From Robiginitalea sp. (GTDB lineage: Bacteria > Bacteroidota > Bacteroidia > Flavobacteriales > Flavobacteriaceae): a DNA stretch of 64,000 nt. Shown here piece by piece: positions 7,185-16,398 of the stretch. Below the pieces are notes generated by a model. It was not told where the DNA came from. It worked only from the letters and a program-made list of their open reading frames with translations, and ran no database searches. Position numbers and translations under genes: made by a program. The stretch lies in contig JAHEJJ010000001.1 in assembly GCA_024638915.1 (NCBI GenBank), positions 1 to 64,000 on the forward strand. The letters run 5' to 3'. Positions within the stretch are counted from its first letter, which is position 1, and each line of letters starts with the position of its first letter.

Positions 7185-8872
7185 ATTCTCTGAGCTTTTA
7201 ACTGTTCAGCGGCGTAGGTGGCCGCTCTGGCTGTAAGCGCCATATAGAGCAATGAAGGACTTTGATTTCCCGTGCTTGTCATACACGCCCCGTCGGTTAC
7301 AAATACATTCTGGCATAGGTGTAATTGGTTGAAAGCATTGAGCATGGATGTTTTTGGATCCGCGCCCATTCTGCAGCCCCCCATTTCGTGGATGTCGAGC
7401 CCCGGAGCTTGTTTGGAGTCGTCCTGCTCAATATCCACACACCCCATGGTTTCCATCATGGCTTTACTTTCCTTAAAAAAGTCCTGAAGCATCAATTCGT
7501 CGTTGTCGTCATAATTCACATCCGTTACCAGTTGTGGAATGCCCCAGGGATCTTTTTTTGAATCGGATAAATAAACCCGGTTAGACGATTTTGGAATGGT
7601 TTCACCCTGCATATACATATAGGCCTGCCAGTAGCCCGGATAGCGAAGACTTTCTTTATAGGCCGCTCCAATACCGGGGCCATTTTCTGGCGCCTCCTGA
7701 TTTCTGTTTCGGTAAGCACCGCTGAAAATGGTGTATCCACCAACAAAAGGCATATCGTTCTTATATAGATTTCTATAGTTGGCTAAAATAAGTTCTGAGG
7801 GATTCCTACCATAGACATAGCTGTCTTTAAACCCTTCGAATCTGCCCGAGGCCCAGCCACGATAGTTGTGAAAGCCAATATACCGCCCCAGAATATCATG
7901 ATCATTTCCCAGGCCATTCGGGAATCGATCCGAGGTGGAATTCAACAAAATAAGATTGGTATTAAGGGCCGATGCATTTACAAAAATTACCTCGGCTTTT
8001 AGCTCCTTACGCATGCCCGAAACCGTATCTAAATATTCAATTCCAGAGGCTTTTTTTTCGCGATCGTCATAAATTATTCTCTCCACCACCGCATTTGAAA
8101 TAATGCTGAGGTTTCCGGTTCGTTGTGCCGAAGGCAGAGTGCTCGAATTACTGCTGAAATAGGCGCCAAAAGGGCAGCCCCTCATACAAAGATTGCGCGA
8201 CTGGCATTTGCCTCTGCCCAATTCTAAATGGTGTTCTTTAGGCTCGGTAAGATGTGCCCATCTTCCATGGACCAGGTGCCGGTCCGGGTATTTGTTGCTC
8301 ACGGCCTTACTCATATGGCGTTCCACACAGTTCATTTCGAACGGGGGCAGGAATTCGCCATCGGGCATGGATTCCAGGCCGTCTTTATTGCCGCAGACCC
8401 CTATAAAGTCTTCCACCATGCTATACCATGGCGCGATTTCGGCATAATCTACCGGCCACCGGATGCCATATTTATATTTGGATGGGGATTCAAATTCGGA
8501 CTGGCTCCATCGCTGGCAAGCCCGGCCCCATGTTAAGGATTTACCCCCCACCTGAAAACCGCGGATCCAATCGAAAGGCTTTTTTTGTACGTAGGGCTGA
8601 TCCTTGTCTTTGATGAAAAAGTGGGCGGTATCTTCACCAAAACCTGCCGATTTGGAGATCAGGGGGTTTTCATCCCTGAATGCCTTTGGCATCCAGCCGC
8701 CATGGGGCAGCTCCCAGGGGTGCAAATGCGCCGTAGTATAGTCTTTATTGTGCTCCACATTTCGCCCCCGTTCCACGACACAGGTCTTAAGGCCTTTTTC
8801 ACACAGTACTTTAGCCGCCCATCCCCCGGAAATACCGGACCCAATGACGATGGCGTCGTAGCTTGTATCCAT
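7181..8872 (-). CDS. GMC-family FAD-dependent sugar dehydrogenase, catalytic subunit
   Basis: About 563 residues from the ATG at 8872; an in-frame extension to 8953 would add a hydrophobic leader, but it runs into the preceding terminator and lacks an ATG context. The FAD-binding motif AIVIGSGISGG is at residues 8-18. A Cys-rich stretch CQSRNLCMRGCPFGAY (middle) and the C-terminal HEMGGCRMG and STGNQSPSLL carry the catalytic His and Asn of GMC enzymes. The protein resembles the large subunit of membrane-linked gluconate, fructose and glucoside-3 dehydrogenases and, like them, lacks a signal peptide. It is the first gene of the operon that continues with Gfo/Idh/MocA, subunit 3 and NagB-like genes. 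No cytochrome c partner gene is visible nearby. Confidence 0.88.
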   Translation of the reverse strand: MDTSYDAIVIGSGISGGWAAKVLCEKGLKTCVVERGRNVEHNKDYTTAHLHPWELPHGGWMPKAFRDENPLISKSAGFGEDTAHFFIKDKDQPYVQKKPFDWIRGFQVGGKSLTWGRACQRWSQSEFESPSKYKYGIRWPVDYAEIAPWYSMVEDFIGVCGNKDGLESMPDGEFLPPFEMNCVERHMSKAVSNKYPDRHLVHGRWAHLTEPKEHHLELGRGKCQSRNLCMRGCPFGAYFSSNSSTLPSAQRTGNLSIISNAVVERIIYDDREKKASGIEYLDTVSGMRKELKAEVIFVNASALNTNLILLNSTSDRFPNGLGNDHDILGRYIGFHNYRGWASGRFEGFKDSYVYGRNPSELILANYRNLYKNDMPFVGGYTIFSGAYRNRNQEAPENGPGIGAAYKESLRYPGYWQAYMYMQGETIPKSSNRVYLSDSKKDPWGIPQLVTDVNYDDNDELMLQDFFKESKAMMETMGCVDIEQDDSKQAPGLDIHEMGGCRMGADPKTSMLNAFNQLHLCQNVFVTDGACMTSTGNQSPSLLYMALTARAATYAAEQLKAQRI

Positions 8873-8932
8873 TTTAAAATGATTCAATCTCTTAAATATA
8901 ACCAAAAGCAGATTGCGCAGCGTCTGGCAAAG

Positions 8933-8968
8933 GCAAAAAAAACCGCCCTCCAAAAGGAAGACGGTTCA
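8933..8968 (-). terminator. Rho-independent terminator of the esterase gene
   Basis: On the minus strand AACCGTCTTCC pairs with GGAGGGCGGTT (two G-U pairs) around TTTT and is followed by a run of eight T. It lies just past the stop at 8987 and before the GMC operon start, so that operon needs its own promoter in 8873-8932. TATATTTA at about 8896-8903 on the minus strand is a possible -7 element. Confidence 0.8.
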
Positions 8969-8986
8969 GTATAAAATAATTCTCCA

Positions 8987-10141
8987 CTATGGGTTCATGG
9001 AATCGGAACAAAAAGCAAGGGAAACCGCAAGCCTTTCAAAGGTTTTGGTAAAATGCCCTCCTTGAAAGGTTTCATAGGTATAATCAATCCCATAGGCATC
9101 CATCTTCTGAATAATAAATGGATAAGCATCTCCTAATCCAAGCTCATCGTATAGGCCCAGGTCAAAATAAATACCATTGAGGGATTTAAAATTCCCTACA
9201 TGAGTGTCTATCATACTAAACACATCGTGCTCAAGCCACTTGTTACGTACTTCCTGAATGACATCACCGGAAGGGTATTCAAACGGCAGGTCGACATAAA
9301 ATGGCGGATTATTCAGGTTGGGCGACCAGGCGCTGCTCATGGCATATCCGGCGCTGGTGAGGAACTTCTGTGGGTCGGGACCAACAAAGCCGTCAGGATT
9401 CTCAGCCACGACTACCGGTCCAAGGGTCAACATCGCATCTAAAAGCAATAATCCGCTATGGCTGGCAACGGTGCCAAATATATCAGGATGTAAAAGCCCA
9501 AATTTAAAAGCGGCATATCCTCCCTGAGAATGGCCGACCACGGCACGTCCGGATCGATCTGCAATGGTGTTGTAATGGCTATCCATATATCTCACCAAAT
9601 CCTCTACAATAAAGTCCTCAAAATTCCCATTGAGAGCGGAATTGGTATAAAAACTAAAGCCATAAGCGGCCTCACTGGCCGAATTAGGCATCACTACAAT
9701 CATCGGTTCGATGCTGCCTTCTGCGATCAGGTGGTCCATCCACTCCCTAAATCCTTCAGCCGGAAAATCCGGATACTCCTGGAAAGGCCATAGCTTACCG
9801 GGCCGCACCCAGGGGTCCCAGGTATTTTGATCTATATACGCCTTTTCCGAGAACGGAAGGCCGTGAAGGAGATACACCACCGGATAGGACTGGGCACCAT
9901 TTTTCTTATAGCCGGGAGGCGTATATACCTGCATTTTCCTTACAAAATGGTTCCCGATAAAATTGTCGATCAACGACTCGCTGTTAATCGCCCTGTTCTG
10001 CAGCTTACTTTTATGCAGGGTTGATTTGCCCTCCACAGCGGTCAAGGAAGCGTCGTAAAGGGTATCGGTTTGGTCTTTTTCACAACTCCACGATGCCAGG
10101 AGCACCGCGAGCAACACGGAAATAAATCTGAGTTTTTTCAT
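8987..10141 (-). CDS. Alpha/beta-hydrolase esterase lipoprotein (esterase D family)
   Basis: 384 residues with a lipobox LASWSC (Cys near residue 20), so it should be anchored in the envelope. The hydrolase domain starts near residue 70: VVYLLHG with the oxyanion region, MIVVMPNS, GHSQGGYAAFK near 208 with the nucleophile Ser in GxSxG, and a late GGHFTKTF with the probable catalytic His. This is the order found in the putative-esterase family that includes feruloyl and acetyl-xylan esterases and S-formylglutathione hydrolase. Export and lipidation point to carbohydrate or ester substrates outside the cytoplasm. It is monocistronic, with a terminator directly downstream. Substrate not predictable from sequence. 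Confidence 0.82.
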   Translation of the reverse strand: MKKLRFISVLLAVLLASWSCEKDQTDTLYDASLTAVEGKSTLHKSKLQNRAINSESLIDNFIGNHFVRKMQVYTPPGYKKNGAQSYPVVYLLHGLPFSEKAYIDQNTWDPWVRPGKLWPFQEYPDFPAEGFREWMDHLIAEGSIEPMIVVMPNSASEAAYGFSFYTNSALNGNFEDFIVEDLVRYMDSHYNTIADRSGRAVVGHSQGGYAAFKFGLLHPDIFGTVASHSGLLLLDAMLTLGPVVVAENPDGFVGPDPQKFLTSAGYAMSSAWSPNLNNPPFYVDLPFEYPSGDVIQEVRNKWLEHDVFSMIDTHVGNFKSLNGIYFDLGLYDELGLGDAYPFIIQKMDAYGIDYTYETFQGGHFTKTFERLAVSLAFCSDSMNP

Positions 10142-10340
10142 GGTATTCGATTTAAAAGTTAGACATCTTGATAGGTTTTGGTGCCTTTTTCCATCTCCCG
10201 GGCAAAGGCAATCAAAAACCGTTCACTCAACAAATACCAAGGTATGGGCTATGTTCGACAACTAATTGTCGCTGCGTGCCAAATGCTTAACGCTGTGTCC
10301 CTAACACGAATTGACACTTCCCTTTCTTTCAGGTAAAGGC

Positions 10341-12506
10341 TTATCTGTCCCTCACCTTGCTTGGGGCATATCCGAATCTATCGGAAAAGACCCGACTGAA
10401 GTATGCCGGATTCTTGAAGCCGGTGTCATAGGCCACCTCTGAAACATTAAGACTTGTGGTAGTCAGGAGTTCTCTTGCTTTTTCCAATCGAAGGAAAATA
10501 ATGAACTGGTTTACGGTCATGTCTGTGAGGGCCGCGAATTTTCGGTAGAGCTGAGATCGGCTCATAGCGAGTGCTTCACAAAGTTGTTTGATCCCAAATT
10601 CCTCATCGCTCAGATGAACTTTTAGAATATTTTGAACCTTATTTATAAAAGCATCTTCCCGGCTGTGTTTTCCGTTCAAATCGTTATTGCGAATAACCAT
10701 TTGCTTTGAAGCAGCGCTATATCGCAGCTGTAAGTCCCTGCGCAAGGCGATCAACTTTTTGATCCGTACCAATAGCTCCCTTTCGTTAAAGGGTTTGGAG
10801 AGATAGGCATCAGCACCTGTATTGAGGCCCTCCATACGCGAATCGAAATCGGATCGTGCGGTGAGAAGGACGATGGGAATATGGCTGGTTCTAAGGTCGG
10901 CTTTTAGTTTCCTGCTGAGGGTATATCCATCCATCTCAGGCATCATTACATCGCTAATGATCAGATCGGGAATGATTTTTAGGGCTTTTTGAAATCCTTC
11001 AACCCCATTCAAAGCGGTTTCAATAGCATAGTCCTCTTTCAATACAGATTTCAGGTATGAGATCACATCTTTATTATCTTCTACCAGCAGTAGTCTGAAT
11101 TCAGCAGCTAAATTGTTTTCCTCTCCATGCATTAACTCCCCTGTCGTTTCAAAAGGTTTACGGGCTTCATGAAGGACATTGATCTGAGGCAAGGCAATCG
11201 GAGCAGCCTTGTTGTTAATGGGCAGCTGTACTACAAATACCGATCCTTTTCCCGGAGTACTCCGGACATCGATATTTCCGCTCATCAACCCAACCAGCTC
11301 CCTGGTGAGCGCCAGTCCCAGGCCGGAACCCGGACTTGATGTTTTAAGATGGTTTTTAGCCTGAAAATAACGGTTAAAAACCAGGGCTTGTTCGTTTTGT
11401 GGAATCCCAATACCGGAATCTTCTACACGGAGCCTGACAAATGGTTTTCCTTCTTTTGCTATTCTCTCCAGGCGAACAGAAACCGAGCCGCCTTCCGGAG
11501 TAAATTTCAAGGCATTGGAAAGGAGGTTAGACATAATATCACGGATCTTATCGGGGTCCATATCCATAAAGATCTCTTCTGGTTCCGATGAAAAGGTCAG
11601 GCTGATATTTAAGCCAGCCGCCATAGAATGGAACGATTCAACGAGGTAGCGTGAATAAAGGACCATATCATCGTGTATAAGATTCAATGGCATGGACCGA
11701 TCCTCTAATTTGGATAGATCCAGTAGCTGATTGGTAAGCGAAATAAGATTTTGGCTATTGCGCTTGATCATGGCATGTCCCTGGTCTAGCCATCTGGAAG
11801 GATCAGCCTTCATCTGGTCGGCCATACCGGTGATGATGCTTAGCGGGGTTCTGAATTCATGGGCGATATGGGTATAGAATTTGGTCTTAAGCTCGTCAAG
11901 TTCTTTCAAACGATCCTTTTCGGCCTGTTTGGCACTTTCCCACTGGCTTGTAAAATAATAAAGGGTGATGAATATGGCCGTATTACCGATCAGGAATCCC
12001 ATAAAGAATTTATAGAAGACATACTGCTCAGTACCGGGGGAGTTCAAAAGCGTTGCCCCGATCATGGACAGGATATATAAAAGGAAGATGTTCACGGCTC
12101 GTTTCTTGTTGGGTAGGATCAGGGCATAAACCGGACCGATCAACCCCACATACACCGGCGTGCCTACATGGATCATACCTCCCATCAGATATACTTTTAT
12201 AGCGGTGAGCAATACGATGGAAAGCTGGGAAAACAGAGCATAGCCTGTAATATTCCTGCGGTGGAAATGGAAGATGATCACAGGTACCAGCAGACTCATC
12301 AGGAATAAGATATTGGTATAGAGTACAGCCCTGCCCAGGATTGCTCCCATAAGGATAATACTAGCCGCCAGAACAGGAATAGAACCCAGGCCTAATAGCC
12401 ACCAGATCTTCTTTTGTAAAATAATATCCGGACTGTCACCACGGACCTTCAGATAAGCCTCCATCCAGGTATTGAATCGCTTCCATATATCAGATAGACC
12501 TTGCAT
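10341..12506 (-). CDS. Hybrid two-component regulator: 6-TM sensor, histidine kinase, receiver, AraC domain
   Basis: About 721 residues from ATG 12506 (an in-frame TTG at 12542 is the alternative). Six hydrophobic segments fill residues about 30-205. The kinase follows: H-box HIAHEFRTPLS, N-box MSNLLSNALKFT, G1 EDSGIGIP and G2 GSGLGLAL. Then comes a receiver with LLVEDNKD, the phospho-acceptor in IISDVMMPEMDGY and a conserved LLTAR, and at the end an AraC-type HTH (MSRSQLYRKF and GFKNPAYFSRVF). This is the hybrid plan typical of Bacteroidota, but the usual periplasmic propeller sensor is replaced by a plain membrane domain, so it may sense a membrane or lipid-linked cue. It is transcribed away from the sterol-desaturase-like gene; targets unknown. 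Confidence 0.9.
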   Translation of the reverse strand: MQGLSDIWKRFNTWMEAYLKVRGDSPDIILQKKIWWLLGLGSIPVLAASIILMGAILGRAVLYTNILFLMSLLVPVIIFHFHRRNITGYALFSQLSIVLLTAIKVYLMGGMIHVGTPVYVGLIGPVYALILPNKKRAVNIFLLYILSMIGATLLNSPGTEQYVFYKFFMGFLIGNTAIFITLYYFTSQWESAKQAEKDRLKELDELKTKFYTHIAHEFRTPLSIITGMADQMKADPSRWLDQGHAMIKRNSQNLISLTNQLLDLSKLEDRSMPLNLIHDDMVLYSRYLVESFHSMAAGLNISLTFSSEPEEIFMDMDPDKIRDIMSNLLSNALKFTPEGGSVSVRLERIAKEGKPFVRLRVEDSGIGIPQNEQALVFNRYFQAKNHLKTSSPGSGLGLALTRELVGLMSGNIDVRSTPGKGSVFVVQLPINNKAAPIALPQINVLHEARKPFETTGELMHGEENNLAAEFRLLLVEDNKDVISYLKSVLKEDYAIETALNGVEGFQKALKIIPDLIISDVMMPEMDGYTLSRKLKADLRTSHIPIVLLTARSDFDSRMEGLNTGADAYLSKPFNERELLVRIKKLIALRRDLQLRYSAASKQMVIRNNDLNGKHSREDAFINKVQNILKVHLSDEEFGIKQLCEALAMSRSQLYRKFAALTDMTVNQFIIFLRLEKARELLTTTSLNVSEVAYDTGFKNPAYFSRVFSDRFGYAPSKVRDR

Positions 12507-12977
12507 AGCCAATACTTGTGTGAAGGCCAAGGTAGGAAACAAGCCACAGACAGAATATGATCTGAGTCATTTGGAAAAATAAAGAAATAACCTCCTCGCA
12601 ATTTTTTTAAATTATGGCTTCTGTGGCTTTGACAGACGGCAATATTTATGATCCTTAATACACCGGTAAAAGAATATTTGCTAATTTTTATATTTCAAAT
12701 TGTGCGGATATCCCTTCTGTACAACTAACATGAATAGCAATTATTAGGATGTTTTTTGTTTTGAGCACCTCTCTTGTATTATCTTTAAGGCTTTTAAAAG
12801 CGGCGGCACGCTAAATATGCTCCTGACTAAGGAATAGGACATTTTCAACCACCTAACATTTAGTGCCGCACTTCCTTCTCATATTGGAGCCTTGAAAATT
12901 TTAATAATCCTGGCAAAATTCAATTTGCTAAAGGATTTTAAAATACCTGGTCAGGCTTAAATGTGTTGAAACTATAT
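12507..12977. other. Divergent intergenic region between sensor and desaturase genes
   Basis: These 471 bases hold no supportable gene. They should contain the promoters of both divergent genes. TATCTTTA at about 12779-12786 is one base from a Bacteroidota -7 element for the plus strand, but the best TTG spacings are 16 or 21 instead of 19. Two inverted repeats are present: AAGCCACAG/CTGTGGCTT (12541-12549 and 12621-12629) and the larger one listed at 12803-12869. Confidence 0.5.
12803..12869. repeat. Imperfect inverted repeat with 41-base loop
   Basis: GCGGCAC-GC-TAAAT on the left pairs with ATTTAGTGCCGC on the right: 12 bp with a two-base bulge. The arms are much more GC-rich than the surroundings. 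It could be a miniature-element remnant or a structured leader of the downstream gene. Confidence 0.45.
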
Positions 12978-13895
12978 ATGGAAAAAATTCCCATTACTAC
13001 CGAGATGCTCATCGAGCAGCTTTCAGATCTGAATATCATACAATTTGCCGCCATCCCCATGATCCTCCTCGTTGTACTGGAGTGGATCCTTAGTACGGCA
13101 CTTAAAAAAGATTATTACGACGGCCTGGATACCATCTCCGCCACTGTCATAGGCCTTGTTAATGTAGGCCTTTCCGCCCTTTTGAAAATCGCTATTTTCG
13201 GCTTTATCCTCTTTTTCTACAATATGGTGCCCTGGAGCATACCCAAAACCTGGTGGGCCTACATCCTCTGCCTTGTGAGTATTGATTTCTGCCGCTACTG
13301 GGCACATCGAGTAGCGCATATTAATCGTTTTTGGTGGGCCACCCATGTGACCCATCACAATTCTGAAAAATATAACTGGTCTGTTTCCTTCAGACTCGGA
13401 TGGACACAGTTTATCAAAGTGATCTTTTTTGTCCCCGTGGCATTGATGGGCTTCGATCCCGTACTCTTTTTTATATGCCATCAGATCGAAGTGCTGTATC
13501 AGTTCTGGATCCATACGGAATATATACGCAAGCTTCCTGCGCCCATCGAATACATTTTTACCACCCCTTCCCATCACCGCGTGCATCATTCCCGGAATAA
13601 GAAGTATATAGATAAGAACTTCGGATCTACACTGATCATATGGGACAGGATTTTTGGAACGTTTATGCCAGAGACCGAGCAGGCAGATTATGGTATAACC
13701 AAGCCGGTGAATTCGTATAATCCCATCACATTGAATTTTCATGAATGGAAAGACCTGATCCGGGATGTCTCTAAAAGCAAATCTTTAAAGGAAGCCCGTG
13801 CCATGGCCTTTACAAACCCTTCCAAACTTGATGCGGTAAAAGCAGAGTTTAGTCAGTTAAAAAAGGAAGAGCTGGCGGCTGAAAGCAGTAGCTGA
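12978..13895 (+). CDS. Sterol desaturase/fatty-acid hydroxylase superfamily membrane enzyme
   Basis: About 305 residues from ATG 12978 (a GTG at 12963 is in frame but less likely). Four or more hydrophobic segments surround the histidine clusters that hold the di-iron centre: HRVAH near residue 115, HVTHH near 129 and HHRVHH near 208, with additional His in HQIEV and WIHTEYI. This set defines the superfamily that hydroxylates or desaturates lipids, sterols or carotenoids. The C-terminal 60 residues are soluble, Lys-rich and lack recognised motifs. Substrate is not predictable; bacterial members act on hopanoids, fatty acids or carotenoids. It is monocistronic, with an AT-rich gap before the next gene. 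Confidence 0.87.
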   Translation: MEKIPITTEMLIEQLSDLNIIQFAAIPMILLVVLEWILSTALKKDYYDGLDTISATVIGLVNVGLSALLKIAIFGFILFFYNMVPWSIPKTWWAYILCLVSIDFCRYWAHRVAHINRFWWATHVTHHNSEKYNWSVSFRLGWTQFIKVIFFVPVALMGFDPVLFFICHQIEVLYQFWIHTEYIRKLPAPIEYIFTTPSHHRVHHSRNKKYIDKNFGSTLIIWDRIFGTFMPETEQADYGITKPVNSYNPITLNFHEWKDLIRDVSKSKSLKEARAMAFTNPSKLDAVKAEFSQLKKEELAAESSS

Positions 13896-14122
13896 TTCAG
13901 GTTTTCTACATAACCCCTTAAGTATTCAACACCCGGCATTATATTTTTAATTCATATTCCAAATAGCTTTGGCTTTGGATCAGCCATGCTACATTGTAGT
14001 CTAAAAAACATTCTTTACATATTTCCTATTTTTGAAAGGAACGATATAATCGATTACCAGCTAAGGGGATGATGTTTTGGCGATTCCATAGCATCAGCAA
14101 ACACCAACAAGACACTTTCCAT

Positions 14123-15451
14123 ATGAAAAAAAGAGATTTTATAAAAACCAGTAGCCTTGGCGCCATGGGTCTGATGCTTGTCCCTGCTGTATTAAAGCCA
14201 AACACAATACAAACCAAACTGAGAACAGCCCATATCGGGGTGGGAAATATGGGGGGTGAAGACCTAAAAGCCATTTCCTCCCATCCTCAGGTGGAGGTGG
14301 TGGCGCTCTGTGATGTGGACGCCAATTTTCTAAAAGCAGCACTAAATCTGCACCCTGCCGCGAAAGGGTTTACAGACTACCGCACGATGTTGGAGCAGAT
14401 GAAAGATGGAATCGATGCTGTCATCGTATCAACACCAGACCATACCCATGCTCCGGCTGCCTTGATGGCGATGAAAATGGACAAGGCTGTGTACTGCCAA
14501 AAACCGCTTACCCACTATGTGAGCGAAGCCCGGGAGATGAAAAAAATGGCGGAGGAAAAGAACCTTATCACCCAAATGGGGATACAGGTACATTCATTTT
14601 ATGACTATAAACTGGCGAGCCTGCTTATTCAGTCGGGCATCATCGGCAAGGTCCATACCGTACGGGCATGGTCACCGAAGAACTGGGGTTATGACGGCCC
14701 GGAACCGGAAGGCAAAGACACGGTCCCTGAACATCTCGATTGGAACCTCTGGCTGGGAACAGCCGTGGAAAGGCCCTTTAAAGAAGGGTTCTACCACCCC
14801 GGAAACTGGCGGAAACTCATGGACTATGGCTGTGGCACCTTAGGTGATATGGGCGTGCATATCTTCGATACACCCTATAATGCCCTGGAACTCGATGTGC
14901 CCATGACCATCACTACCGAATGTCGGCCTCCTAACGACTTTGGTTATCCGGAAAACAATGTGGTGACCTACGAATTTCCTGGCACCCGATTTACCGCTGA
15001 GACGCTAAAATGGGTATGGTACGACGGGCCGGCTGCCCCCGATATGCACAAAGATTTTGGTCTGCCGAATATGGAAAGACTACCCGAACAGGGAGCGGTA
15101 TTTGTAGGTGAAAAAGGACGACTACTTTTGCCGCATTTTATGGAACTTCCCAGGTTGATCGTGGACGGGGAATACCGCGAAATGGATGTTGAATCCTTTA
15201 AGCTGGGCCAACCGGTACGCGATTATGAAAGCGAGGGTAAAAAACACTACCACCAGTTTGTGAATGCCTGTCTGGGCAAAGCGGAATGCTCGGCCCCGTT
15301 TTCATATTCAGCCCGACTCACAGAAACCATTTTGCTGGGCACCATCGCCGGGCGTTTTCCAGGTCAAACACTCCATTGGGATGCCGATAAAGCCGCCTTT
15401 GCGGAAGAGGAAGCAAATGCATTCCTCGCCGGTTCCAATCGTGATTTTTAA
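14123..15451 (+). CDS. Exported Gfo/Idh/MocA-family oxidoreductase
   Basis: 442 residues from ATG 14123; an upstream in-frame ATG at 14069 would bury the export signal. The N-terminus MKKRDFIKTSSLGAMGLML is a Tat-type signal with Lys-Arg in place of twin Arg, as often seen in Bacteroidota members. The Rossmann motif HIGVGNMGGEDLKAI follows. YCQKPLTHYVSEA carries the family lysine with Gln before it instead of Glu, and GCGTLGDMGVHIFDTPYNAL carries the catalytic Asp and His. Exported homologues include GH109 alpha-N-acetylgalactosaminidases and many sugar-processing proteins that keep bound NAD(H). Convergent with the 15467 gene, only 15 bases apart. Whether it is a glycosidase or a dehydrogenase cannot be told from sequence. 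Confidence 0.85.
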   Translation: MKKRDFIKTSSLGAMGLMLVPAVLKPNTIQTKLRTAHIGVGNMGGEDLKAISSHPQVEVVALCDVDANFLKAALNLHPAAKGFTDYRTMLEQMKDGIDAVIVSTPDHTHAPAALMAMKMDKAVYCQKPLTHYVSEAREMKKMAEEKNLITQMGIQVHSFYDYKLASLLIQSGIIGKVHTVRAWSPKNWGYDGPEPEGKDTVPEHLDWNLWLGTAVERPFKEGFYHPGNWRKLMDYGCGTLGDMGVHIFDTPYNALELDVPMTITTECRPPNDFGYPENNVVTYEFPGTRFTAETLKWVWYDGPAAPDMHKDFGLPNMERLPEQGAVFVGEKGRLLLPHFMELPRLIVDGEYREMDVESFKLGQPVRDYESEGKKHYHQFVNACLGKAECSAPFSYSARLTETILLGTIAGRFPGQTLHWDADKAAFAEEEANAFLAGSNRDF

Positions 15452-15466
15452 GAAATAACCCGGTCT

Positions 15467-16246
15467 TTATTTGGTAAGAACAACGTTGGCGATTACCGTT
15501 ACCAACACATCCTCCGTGGCCGGATCTTCATCCAGATCTACCAAATAGTCTTCTGAAAGCGTCGCGTACCAGGTGCTTTCTGTGATGGAATTGATGGTGA
15601 TCACGATGGTATCGGGCCCTTCAAAAAGTGTTAAGGTCATTTCATCCGCACTCAATTCCCAGGTACCGCTGTCGGAGCCACTTGTAAATTCTGATTCATA
15701 AGTATTATCCTCATATATCGTGAGTGTTCCTTCCAGCTCATTTGCCAAACTGGATTCAAAAAGCTCCACCTGTGCCGCTGCTTCTTCCGGTGTAAGGCCT
15801 ACCACGTCTATGAGATAATCCGCAAGCGTTTGAGACCCAACATAGGTATTGATTTCTGTTTCCACAGTCGTCCAGATACCCACCAATAGTCCCGCGGTCC
15901 CCGGCGCCTCGTCGCAGCTGCCTTCAATACCAGGGTTGATATTGGGATCATCATCGTTACAATCGGTCTCGCTACAGCTGTTGTCTATATCGAAGTAACC
16001 ATCTCCATCAAGGTCTACCGCATCGCCATGCCCCTGATGGGCACCTACGGCATTGATACTAACATTGATGATGCGACCGTTGTGGCATATATCGACCTTT
16101 GAATTTTTTCTATCCTTATCTTCACCCGAACCGACCAGTTCAAGCTCGTTTTCGAAAGCCGATTTGTCGTTTTCACAGGAAAAAAACGTAAGGAACAGCA
16201 CTGTCAGGAAAAGGGGAACTATCCTAAAAACTCTTGAATTTCTCAT
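15467..16246 (-). CDS. Lipoprotein with Asp-rich calcium-binding-like segment and lipocalin-like domain
   Basis: 259 residues. Lipobox LTFFSC near residue 24. Next is a module VDICHNGRIINVSINAV followed by AHQGHGD, a His/Cys motif that recurs in exported Bacteroidota proteins. Then comes DLDGDGYFDIDNSC followed by DCNDDDPNINPG, which resembles thrombospondin type 3 or MopE-like Ca-binding loops. The C-terminal half (GIWTTVE, then TLTIYEDNTYESEFTSG, then SGTWELSADEMTLTLFEG) has the strand order of lipocalin-like domains. Likely a surface or periplasmic binding protein; ligand unknown. Convergent with the upstream oxidoreductase gene, no shared operon. Confidence 0.75.
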   Translation of the reverse strand: MRNSRVFRIVPLFLTVLFLTFFSCENDKSAFENELELVGSGEDKDRKNSKVDICHNGRIINVSINAVGAHQGHGDAVDLDGDGYFDIDNSCSETDCNDDDPNINPGIEGSCDEAPGTAGLLVGIWTTVETEINTYVGSQTLADYLIDVVGLTPEEAAAQVELFESSLANELEGTLTIYEDNTYESEFTSGSDSGTWELSADEMTLTLFEGPDTIVITINSITESTWYATLSEDYLVDLDEDPATEDVLVTVIANVVLTK

Positions 16247-16398
16247 AATAGTGGGGATTTAACCGCCTCAATATAGTGCTAAATGGGTATACCATAACGT
16301 TTTAGATTGTAAATATCGATGAAATGCACCGTCGCAGGATGGGGATCATGGATTCGGAAAGCTAAGGACCTGAGGGATATGGATTTGAGGGAGGTAAC

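Noticed and set aside
8872-8953. N-terminal extension of the GMC protein as a signal peptide
   Set aside because: The extension runs into the terminator of the neighbouring gene and does not form a proper signal; GMC subunits of this class have none because the Tat signal is on subunit 3.
12541-12629. AAGCCACAG/CTGTGGCTT inverted repeat as insertion-sequence ends
   Set aside because: Only 9 bp, no transposase and no target-site duplication; it spans the sensor gene start region.
13023-13742. Minus-strand open frame of about 239 codons
   Set aside because: Antisense to the sterol-desaturase-like gene with its intact histidine boxes; composition is not protein-like.
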